NCBI GenBank assembly: GCA_045648785.1
Contig: JAZROP010000018.1
Coordinates: forward strand, 4,531-68,530
Direction: 5' to 3'
DNA: 64,000 bases
Source of the DNA: RGIG7450 sp045648785
GTDB lineage: Bacteria > Bacillota > Clostridia > RUG12999
In this document: positions 8,074 through 14,204 of the stretch, in pieces
Layout of the letters: every line of letters begins with the position of its first letter
How positions within the stretch are numbered: position 1 is the stretch's first letter
Notes under the pieces: model-generated
What the model saw: the letters and a program-made list of their open reading frames with translations, nothing else
Database searches by the model: none
What the model was told of the DNA's origin: nothing
Translations under genes and position numbers: made by a program

Positions 8074-8113
8074 AAAGAAAACCACCTGTACAATACCTAC
8101 TTGAACAGGTGGT
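8074..8113 (-). terminator. Terminator of the DUF1836 gene
   Basis: Minus-strand stem ACCACCTGT / ACAGGTGGT (8113-8105 and 8089-8081), followed by TTTTCTTTT. It lies about 160 bases beyond the stop codon at 8272. The stretch between (8114-8271) shows no further gene. Confidence 0.6.
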
Positions 8114-8271
8114 CAATAATAGTTTTTAGTCTTTTTATGTGGATAAATTCAGTTTCTGTCTATTAAAACAAGTATGTCATATAAAAAATATACGCTTCAT
8201 AAGTGATATACCACCACTTGTTAAAAACGGTAACCAAATTAAATGGGCTCCGTAAGTACTCACATCATATT

Positions 8272-8784
8272 TTATTCTTCCCTTATTGATTTAAATCGTG
8301 CATTTAAATGAACCATATGGGCAACTGAAAAGCAAAGACTGTATAGAATGTCCTTTTCCTCCGATGATGTTTCACCGCATTTATCCATAGCTCTTTTAAA
8401 ACCGAAAATATAAAGAATCATATTTTCCAGTTCGTCGCACATATAATTATAGGCAACCGGCACAGAATAAGATTGTTTCTGCATTTCAAGCATCAAATTC
8501 ACATCTTCAAGCGATATAATTGTTTTTGCTATTGTAACAAAAAACAAATGGGCTATATGTTCTGCAAAATACTGTTTTTTTACAGGATTAGGCACTAGCC
8601 CCTTTTTAACATAATTACTGAGCATTGACGCTGTAATTTCCATGCACCCGAGCGGTTTTAAATATCCGTTTATATATTTAGTTGTCTGTTCAAGATACAG
8701 TCCCATATCGGGAATTTCATTGTACCGCGGCAAACGGAAACCGCACACAGATTCCACAATATGCTGTTTTACGCTATTTTTCAT
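8272..8784 (-). CDS. DUF1836 domain protein
   Basis: A 170-residue protein of the DUF1836 family, common in Clostridia and of unknown function. Its N-terminal half (LPRYNEIPDMGLYLEQTTKY and the following MLSNYVKKGLVPNP) resembles a MerR-like DNA-binding helix set, so a transcription regulator role is plausible but unproven. The C-terminal part, rich in helices, ends in HLNARFKSIREE. The ATG at 8784 is chosen because the sigma-A promoter -10 box ends only 6 bases before it. This makes the mRNA essentially leaderless and rules out the upstream in-frame TTG at 8799, which lies within the promoter. It is divergent from degV. Confidence 0.8.
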   Translation of the reverse strand: MKNSVKQHIVESVCGFRLPRYNEIPDMGLYLEQTTKYINGYLKPLGCMEITASMLSNYVKKGLVPNPVKKQYFAEHIAHLFFVTIAKTIISLEDVNLMLEMQKQSYSVPVAYNYMCDELENMILYIFGFKRAMDKCGETSSEEKDILYSLCFSVAHMVHLNARFKSIREE

Positions 8785-8790
8785 ACCTCT

Positions 8791-8818
8791 ATTATACAAG
8801 ATTTTATAAATTTGTCAA
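8791..8818 (-). promoter_or_regulatory. Promoter placing the transcription start at the DUF1836 start codon
   Basis: TTGACA (8818-8813) and TATAAT (8796-8791) match consensus with a 16-base spacer. The seventh base after the -10 box is the A of the ATG at 8784, so the transcript has no room for a ribosome-binding site. Confidence 0.75.
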
Positions 8819-8836
8819 TAAGTTTTTCAAAAACCC

Positions 8837-8865
8837 TTTACAAGTTTTACAAAATCTGCTATAAT
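8837..8865 (+). promoter_or_regulatory. Promoter of degV
   Basis: TTTACA (8837-8842) and TATAAT (8860-8865), spacer 17, with a TG one base before the -10 box. It starts a short leader ahead of the ribosome-binding site AAGGAG at 8884-8889. It is divergent from the DUF1836 promoter, with about 20 bases between the two -35 boxes. Confidence 0.7.
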
Positions 8866-8895
8866 GTTTTTAAAACCACATTTAAGGAGTACAAA

Positions 8896-9726
8896 ATGAA
8901 AAATAAGATTGTTATAGATTCTGCCGGAGATATCGTGACACTTGATGGAATTTCTCTTTCAAGCGTTCCACTGAAAATAATTGCCGGCGATACTGAATTT
9001 ACAGATAATAGCCACCTTGATGTGGATAATATGATAGATTTTTTAAAGAGGTACAAAGGGACGGTTTCTTCTGCCTGCCCGGGCGTAGGTGAATTTTCCG
9101 AAGCCTTTGAGGATGCAGAGAATATATTTGTGATAACAATAACAAGCGGACTCTCAGGAAGTTATAACTCTGCCTGCATAGCCTCAGAGGCTTATAAAGA
9201 AAAATATCCTGACCGCAATATTTATGTTGTAGACTCACTGTCTGCAGGGCCTGAAATGTTGCTTCTTGCAGAAAAAATTCGAGACCTTTCCGTTCAAGGC
9301 ACAGAATTTGATGAAATTGTAAAACTAACCGAGGAATACAAGGCTACAACCCGACTTCTTTTTTCTCTTGAATCGCTCCACAATTTTGCGAATAACGGCA
9401 GGGTTTCTTCTGCTATTGCAAAGCTTGTTGGCATACTTGGAATAAACCTGATTGGCAAAGCATCCAACGCGGGAACTCTTCAGCCTATAAGTAAGGTTCG
9501 TGGTAATAAAAAATCCATTCCCGAGATTATAAAAAATATTTTATCAATGGGTTACTCTGGCGGTAAAGTAAGAATTGCTCACTGCAACAATCCCCTATGC
9601 GGCGAGACTCTTAAAACCGAAATATTAAATCTTTTCCCGGATGCAGACATACAGATTTATCCCACTCGCGGACTTTGCAGTTTTTACGCTGAAGACGGTG
9701 GATTCCTTGTTGGCTTTGAGGTATAA
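8896..9726 (+). CDS. DegV-family fatty-acid-binding protein
   Basis: A 276-residue DegV/FakB-type protein. These proteins hold a fatty acid between two domains and, in FakB, present it to the kinase FakA for phosphorylation before phospholipid synthesis. Visible family marks are the opening KIVIDSAGDI, the strand-turn TITSGLSGSYNSA near residues 85-97, and the C-terminal half with RVSSAIAKLVGILGINLIG. The start at 8896 follows AAGGAG by 6 bases; the longer frame upstream has no site and would include the promoter. No fakA is adjacent, so which kinase it serves is not shown. It ends 35 bases before a strong terminator. Confidence 0.88.
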   Translation: MKNKIVIDSAGDIVTLDGISLSSVPLKIIAGDTEFTDNSHLDVDNMIDFLKRYKGTVSSACPGVGEFSEAFEDAENIFVITITSGLSGSYNSACIASEAYKEKYPDRNIYVVDSLSAGPEMLLLAEKIRDLSVQGTEFDEIVKLTEEYKATTRLLFSLESLHNFANNGRVSSAIAKLVGILGINLIGKASNAGTLQPISKVRGNKKSIPEIIKNILSMGYSGGKVRIAHCNNPLCGETLKTEILNLFPDADIQIYPTRGLCSFYAEDGGFLVGFEV

Positions 9727-9761
9727 TCTGTAACCGCACTTTAAATTGCATAATATACTGA

Positions 9762-9797
9762 TACCGGAGAGGTTTTTCCTCTCCGGTACGCTTTTTT
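9762..9797 (+). terminator. Terminator of degV
   Basis: Perfect 11-bp stem TACCGGAGAGG / CCTCTCCGGTA with a TTTTT loop, then CG and a TTTTTT run. Confidence 0.88.
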
Positions 9798-9830
9798 GTC
9801 CGCATCCAGCGTATCTTTCAGCTTGCGGAC
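9798..9830 (+). promoter_or_regulatory. Hairpin before the hydrolase gene
   Basis: GTCCGCA (9798-9804) and TGCGGAC (9824-9830) form a 7-bp inverted repeat around a 19-base loop. It starts directly after the degV terminator run and ends at the ribosome-binding site AGAAAGG (9831-9837). It could be an operator or a translation-control hairpin. No clear promoter separates it from the degV terminator. Confidence 0.35.
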
Positions 9831-9848
9831 AGAAAGGCTTTATAACAA

Positions 9849-10469
9849 ATGTACAGTTCATATTATGTGGTTATTTTTGCAGGAATAAATACTAATCGTG
9901 GCACTTTCGAGCATCCCGGCAAGGAAATCGCAGACCAACTCAAGGTAAGCACGCCCGGTTGCAGTGTTAACACCTTAACCCTCTACCCTTACGATGACTC
10001 AATTTCGGGCACCACCATCTCAGATACACTTCAGGTAATGAAAAATGCTTATGCTCTTTGTGGTAACACCGTAAAAATCATGGCAAACGAAATAATGAAA
10101 AACTATTCAGGCGAAGAATGTATTTTCTTTGTCGGTTACAGCGGTGGCGGTATTGCAGCTACTGTTGCTGCCGAGCATTTGAAGAAAAAAATGCATATTT
10201 CAAAAATTATACGCGTGGGATCTCCCGTTTTAACCGTCGGCAAACCTCTTTACGGCAAAACGGTCGACCTGTCACTGCCAGGTGATCCAGTGTGTCAGGT
10301 AGAAATCCCCCGATTTTTTAAAAATTTCAGACCTTATCAGTGTTTTATCAAGGAGCTTGATGTTGATAAACATATTCACTCCTGCTATTTCAAAAAAAAT
10401 GCAGACTCTTCCGGCAACACAAATTTAGCCAGAACAGTCCGCACAATCTTACGGTTTATTAAAAATTGA
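9849..10469 (+). CDS. Alpha/beta-hydrolase-like protein
   Basis: A 206-residue protein with the nucleophile-elbow pattern GYSGGG near residues 98-103 within the strand-turn-helix IFFVGYSGGGIAATVAAEHL, as in lipase and esterase folds. The elbow serine, a later aspartate (SLPGDPVCQ) and a histidine (DVDKHIHS) are plausible triad members. No signal peptide or membrane helix is seen, so it should be cytoplasmic. The substrate is unknown. Its last 11 bases overlap the end of the convergent mntP gene. Confidence 0.65.
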   Translation: MYSSYYVVIFAGINTNRGTFEHPGKEIADQLKVSTPGCSVNTLTLYPYDDSISGTTISDTLQVMKNAYALCGNTVKIMANEIMKNYSGEECIFFVGYSGGGIAATVAAEHLKKKMHISKIIRVGSPVLTVGKPLYGKTVDLSLPGDPVCQVEIPRFFKNFRPYQCFIKELDVDKHIHSCYFKKNADSSGNTNLARTVRTILRFIKN

Positions 10470-11031
10470 TAATTCCCAAATGTTCAAATAATATTTTAAG
10501 TCCTATCAACACAAGAATAACTCCGCCAGCAAGTTCAGCCTTGCTTTTATATTTTGCGCCAAATTTATTTCCTATTACCACACCGATTGCTGAAAGTATA
10601 AATGTTGTAAGACCAATTAATGTAATAGAACCCCATATATTAACATTAACAAGAGCAAATGTTATTCCTACCGCAAGTGCGTCAATGCTTGTTGCAACTG
10701 CCATAATAAAAATTTCTTTTATATCAAGACTGTCACAACAACCGCAGCCTTCTTCTCCACCACTTAATGCTTCATAAATCATTTTACCGCCTATAAACCC
10801 AAGCAGAACAAATGCAATCCAATGGTCAAAGTTTTCAATATATATCCTAAAGCTGCTGCCAAGCACCCATCCGATAAGCGGCATCAACGCCTGAAAACCA
10901 CCAAAAAACAAGGCAATTATAAGGGCGTGTATATAGTTGATTTTCCTCATATTAAGCCCTTTACATACTGCAACTGCAAATGCATCGGCAGAAAGGCCTA
11001 TGCCTATAAGTAAAACTTCAATAAAACTCAT
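10459..11031 (-). CDS. mntP: MntP-type manganese efflux pump
   Basis: A 190-residue, six-helix membrane protein of the MntP (YebN) family, which exports Mn(II). The two half-repeats carry the conserved aspartates in GLSADAFAVAVCKG near residues 12-25 and TSIDALAVGITFAL near 110-123. The cytoplasmic loop contains an unusual CGCCDSLD cluster. The ATG at 11031 is chosen for GGAGG 9 bases upstream. The 5' leader is only about 25 bases, so there is no room for the yybP-ykoY Mn riboswitch that often precedes mntP. Control must lie at a repressor or elsewhere. Confidence 0.9.
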   Translation of the reverse strand: MSFIEVLLIGIGLSADAFAVAVCKGLNMRKINYIHALIIALFFGGFQALMPLIGWVLGSSFRIYIENFDHWIAFVLLGFIGGKMIYEALSGGEEGCGCCDSLDIKEIFIMAVATSIDALAVGITFALVNVNIWGSITLIGLTTFILSAIGVVIGNKFGAKYKSKAELAGGVILVLIGLKILFEHLGIINF

Positions 11032-11062
11032 TTTTATTTCCTCCAAATTAACAACTTCTGTT

Positions 11063-11091
11063 ATTTTATCATAAACCCGATATATTTGCAA
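11063..11091 (-). promoter_or_regulatory. Promoter of mntP
   Basis: TTGCAA (11091-11086) and TAAAAT (11068-11063) on the minus strand, spacer 17, 32 bases before the start codon. Confidence 0.55.
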
Positions 11092-11122
11092 TGTTTTTTA
11101 TTTTATTTTTTTTGATATATTT

Positions 11123-11163
11123 AGCAAGCCGCCCTCGAACAAAAAAGTTGGAGAACGGCTTGC
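11123..11163 (-). terminator. Hairpin terminator after the EF-G-like gene
   Basis: GCAAGCCG and CGGCTTGC form the outer stem of an imperfect hairpin about 30 bases beyond the stop codon. The downstream tract is AT-rich rather than a clean T run. Confidence 0.55.
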
Positions 11164-11190
11164 CATATGTTTCAGGAAAACATAAAGTTT

Positions 11191-13224
11191 TTAGTTATTT
11201 TCACTCATTACTTTCTGGACAACCTGCGGAGGAGCCTGTTCATATCTTTCAAAGTCGAGGGTATATTCTCCTCTGCCCTGTGTCATGGAGCGAAGCTCAA
11301 TAGCATATTTATTCATTTCACTCATAGGCACTTCGGCAATAATCTTGCCCGGTTCAATACCAAGCACTCTGCCGCGGCGTTTGTTGATGTCACCCATGAT
11401 GTCACCAGTATATTCATCGGGAATTAAAACCTCAAGGTGACCTATAGGTTCAAGAAGGATGGGACCTGCGTTAACAAGTTCTTTAAATGCAAGGTGAGCC
11501 GCCATCTTAAACGCCATTTCAGACGAGTCAACATCGTGGTAAGAACCATCGTAAAGTGTAGCTTTAACGCCAACAACTCTGTATCCTGCCTGAATACCTA
11601 CCGGCATCATTTCAAGCAAACCTTTTTCTACTGCAGGATGATAGTTCTTGGGAACGCTGCCCCCGAAAATCTTTTCTTCAAAAATCAGCTCTTCACTGTC
11701 ACATGGTTCAAACTCCATTTTTACATGACCATACTGACCGTGACCGCCTGATTGTTTCTTATGTTTACCTTCAGCCTGAATTTTCTTTGTAATCGTTTCT
11801 CTGTATGTAACCTTTGGCTGAACAATGTTAACTTCTGTACCCATAGCTTTAAGTCTTGCTACAACAACATCAAGATGCTGATCGCCAAGACCCGAAACCA
11901 AAAGCTGTCTGATTTCGCTGTTGCTTTCAAATTTCAGAGTGGTGTCTTCTTCAATAAGCTTTGCAAGACCTGCCGCAATTTTATCCTCATCGCCTTTCGC
12001 CTTAGGTTCAAACGCCATTGTATAAAGTGGTGCGGGGAAAGTTATCGGCTCAAGAGTATAAGCCTTGCCCTGAGCGGCAAAAGTGTCACCTGTTTTTGTA
12101 ACGCCGAGCTTTGCAACCGCAAAAATATCACCGGCATGAACTGTATCAAGCTCAATTTTTTCTTTACCGCGCATTGTCATAAGGCTACCCAGTTTTTCAG
12201 TAGCACCTTTGGTGGAGTTGTTAACTGTTGCATTTTTGGACAGAGTGCCCGAATAAAGTCTTACAAAGGAAACTTTGCCTACAAACGAGTCATTAACTGT
12301 TTTGAAAACTCTTGCACAAAGCGGATTTCCATCGCCACAGGCAATTTCAACTATTTCGCCGCCTTCTTCTACTTCTTTTGCCGGCATATCAAGAGGTGAC
12401 GGTGCATATCTTGTGATTATGTTAAGAAGTGAATCCACACCTTTATTTGCTGTGGCACTACCAAACATAACCGGGAACAGATTTCTCTCAACAATAGCTT
12501 TTCTTGTACCATTAATAAAATCTTCTACTGTGAATGGTTCTTCCGAGAAGAATTTATCCATAAGCTCTTCATCTGTTTCTGCAATAGCTTCGCAAAGCTC
12601 AGCTTTTGCATTCTGCAGCTGTGCATAATATTCATCCGGAACATCAGTTTTTCTTACTTTTCCATCCTCAAATATATATGCCGCGCTGTCAATTATATCA
12701 ATAACTCCCTCAAACACACCGCCATTTACAATTGGAATTTGAAGTGGAAGTGCTTTGGGTGTAATAGCCGACTGAATATCTGCCAGAACCTTTTCATGAT
12801 CGCAGTTTTCATGACCCATCTTGTTGATAAAGAACATAATGGGCATTTTAGCTTTTTCAGCCTGTTTAAAAGCAATTTCGCCGCCTACTTTTGCTCCTGA
12901 TTTACCGCTGGCAACAATAATGCCGATATCACATGCGCTGATCGCACCGTACATATCACCGACAAAGTCAAAATATCCCGGAGTGTCAACTATATTTATT
13001 TTATGATTTGCGTATTCAATCGCCGCTAGTGACGACCTGATAGAAACTACCCTCTTTATTTCTTCGCTATCATAGTCACATACTGTGTTTCCATCTTCTG
13101 TTTTGCCTATGCGGGAAATAGCACCTGTATTAAAAAGCATCGCTTCAGCAAGAGATGTTTTACCTGCTTTACTGTGCGCAAGCAACGCTACATTTCGGAT
13201 TTTTTCACTGGTATAGATGTTCAT
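11191..13224 (-). CDS. EF-G paralog (FusA2-like translational GTPase)
   Basis: A 677-residue protein with EF-G domain order: G domain, domain II, III, IV and V (YTGDIMGDINKRRGRVLGIE near 600-620). It differs from housekeeping EF-G at key sites. The P-loop is AHSKAGKT, the switch I RGITI motif is replaced by KRVVSIRSS, and the guanine-specificity motif reads NKMG instead of NKxD. DTPGYFDF of switch II is retained. Domain IV includes the GGHGQYGHVKMEFEP stretch. Such EF-G-like paralogs are widespread in Firmicutes and their role is not settled. The true fusA is expected with rpsL/rpsG elsewhere. The gene is monocistronic, with a promoter at 13256-13284. Confidence 0.85.
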   Translation of the reverse strand: MNIYTSEKIRNVALLAHSKAGKTSLAEAMLFNTGAISRIGKTEDGNTVCDYDSEEIKRVVSIRSSLAAIEYANHKINIVDTPGYFDFVGDMYGAISACDIGIIVASGKSGAKVGGEIAFKQAEKAKMPIMFFINKMGHENCDHEKVLADIQSAITPKALPLQIPIVNGGVFEGVIDIIDSAAYIFEDGKVRKTDVPDEYYAQLQNAKAELCEAIAETDEELMDKFFSEEPFTVEDFINGTRKAIVERNLFPVMFGSATANKGVDSLLNIITRYAPSPLDMPAKEVEEGGEIVEIACGDGNPLCARVFKTVNDSFVGKVSFVRLYSGTLSKNATVNNSTKGATEKLGSLMTMRGKEKIELDTVHAGDIFAVAKLGVTKTGDTFAAQGKAYTLEPITFPAPLYTMAFEPKAKGDEDKIAAGLAKLIEEDTTLKFESNSEIRQLLVSGLGDQHLDVVVARLKAMGTEVNIVQPKVTYRETITKKIQAEGKHKKQSGGHGQYGHVKMEFEPCDSEELIFEEKIFGGSVPKNYHPAVEKGLLEMMPVGIQAGYRVVGVKATLYDGSYHDVDSSEMAFKMAAHLAFKELVNAGPILLEPIGHLEVLIPDEYTGDIMGDINKRRGRVLGIEPGKIIAEVPMSEMNKYAIELRSMTQGRGEYTLDFERYEQAPPQVVQKVMSENN

Positions 13225-13255
13225 GCAATCAGCTCCTTTTATGGTTTATATAATA

Positions 13256-13284
13256 ATTATATCATATTAATTTTCTCTTGTATT
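13256..13284 (-). promoter_or_regulatory. Extended -10 promoter of the EF-G-like gene
   Basis: TATGATATAAT gives an extended -10 element (TATAAT at 13261-13256). The -35 box is poor (AATACA, 13284-13279, spacer 17). Confidence 0.5.
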
Positions 13285-13330
13285 TAGCATTAATAAACAA
13301 TCATTTAAAAAGTTTTATGTGCAATTTAGC

Positions 13331-13370
13331 AAAAACCCCTCAAAATGGACGAAATTTTGAGAGGTTTTTT
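13331..13370. terminator. Bidirectional terminator beyond trmD
   Basis: Stem CCTCAAAAT / ATTTTGAGAGG with one bulged base, flanked by A-rich and T-rich runs on both sides. It ends the minus-strand operon after trmD. Confidence 0.75.
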
Positions 13371-13389
13371 GTACATTATTTACAAAAAG

Positions 13390-14151
13390 TTATTCTTCAT
13401 AAACTCCTGATTTAAAAGAGCTTCTGCGTTTGCCTTTCAGCTTTTTCAGGAATTTTTTGTCTTCTTGGGTAAGAGGCGCTTTGCGAAGCATATCAGGTCT
13501 TTTAAGCCATGTCCTGAACAGAGATTGCTCCCTTTTCCACGCTACAATGTTTTTATGATGGCCCGAAAGTAAAACATCCGGAACCCGTCGCCCGTTTATC
13601 TCCTCAGGACGGGTATAGTGAGGGTATTCCAAAAGGCCATTATAGTGCGAATCTTCTTCGTATGCCGAACTGTCCGGCAGGACGCCGGGTATCATTCTAG
13701 CTATCGAATCAATAAGCGCCATGGCGGGAATTTCTCCTCCGGTGAGTACATAGTCACCAATTGAAATTTCCATATCCACAATTTCCTCTATGGCTCTTTC
13801 ATCCACACCCTCATAGTGCCCGCAAAGCACCACAATCCGAGGTTTATTCGCAAGCTCTCGGACCAATCCTTGGTCAAGCACCTTACCCTGAGGTGACATA
13901 TACACCGTAAAAACCTTTTCACCGCCTGTTACCGATTTCCATGCATCACATATCGGCTGAACTCCCATTACAAGTCCCGTTCCGCCGCCATATGCATAGT
14001 CATCAACATTTTTATGTTTGCTCTTTGAAAAGTCGCGTATGTTTACATAATTAAGTTCAACATGTCCGTTCTTCTGTGCTCTTGCAATCATGCTTTCACC
14101 AAGAACACCTTCAAACATCTGCGGAAAAAGTGTCAGTACATCGAATCGCAT
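13390..14151 (-). CDS. trmD: tRNA (guanine-N1)-methyltransferase TrmD
   Basis: SPOUT methyltransferase of 253 residues that methylates G37 of tRNAs reading CNN and some other codons, preventing +1 frameshifts. Family marks are MRFDVLTLFPQMFEGVLGES at the N-terminus, the cofactor-knot residues VLCGHYEGVDERAIE near 110-124, and SIGDYVLTGGEIPA near 131-144. The usual partners rimM, rpsP and rplS are not next to it. Instead it follows ileS after a hairpin, probably as the last gene of a long operon. Length and motifs are complete. Confidence 0.96.
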   Translation of the reverse strand: MRFDVLTLFPQMFEGVLGESMIARAQKNGHVELNYVNIRDFSKSKHKNVDDYAYGGGTGLVMGVQPICDAWKSVTGGEKVFTVYMSPQGKVLDQGLVRELANKPRIVVLCGHYEGVDERAIEEIVDMEISIGDYVLTGGEIPAMALIDSIARMIPGVLPDSSAYEEDSHYNGLLEYPHYTRPEEINGRRVPDVLLSGHHKNIVAWKREQSLFRTWLKRPDMLRKAPLTQEDKKFLKKLKGKRRSSFKSGVYEE

Positions 14152-14176
14152 ACTTTTCTTTCCTTTCAGTATTAAA

Positions 14177-14199
14177 ACGCCCCGCTTAAAGCGAGGCGT
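14177..14199 (-). terminator. Hairpin between ileS and trmD
   Basis: Minus-strand stem ACGCCTCGC / GCGGGGCGT with a TTTAA loop, then TTTTAAT. The short T run suggests partial termination, which would lower trmD relative to ileS. Confidence 0.55.
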
Positions 14200-14204
14200 A
14201 AAAA

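Noticed and set aside
8114..8271. Small RNA between sigG and the DUF1836 gene
   Set aside because: Short weak inverted repeats only, no promoter of its own apart from those described; read as the 3' untranslated region of the DUF1836 gene.
11031..11091. yybP-ykoY Mn riboswitch before mntP
   Set aside because: The leader between the predicted promoter and start codon is about 25 bases and shows no such fold.
11752..12399. A 215-codon open frame on the plus strand
   Set aside because: Antisense to the EF-G-like gene, with unusual composition and no start signal; a shadow frame.
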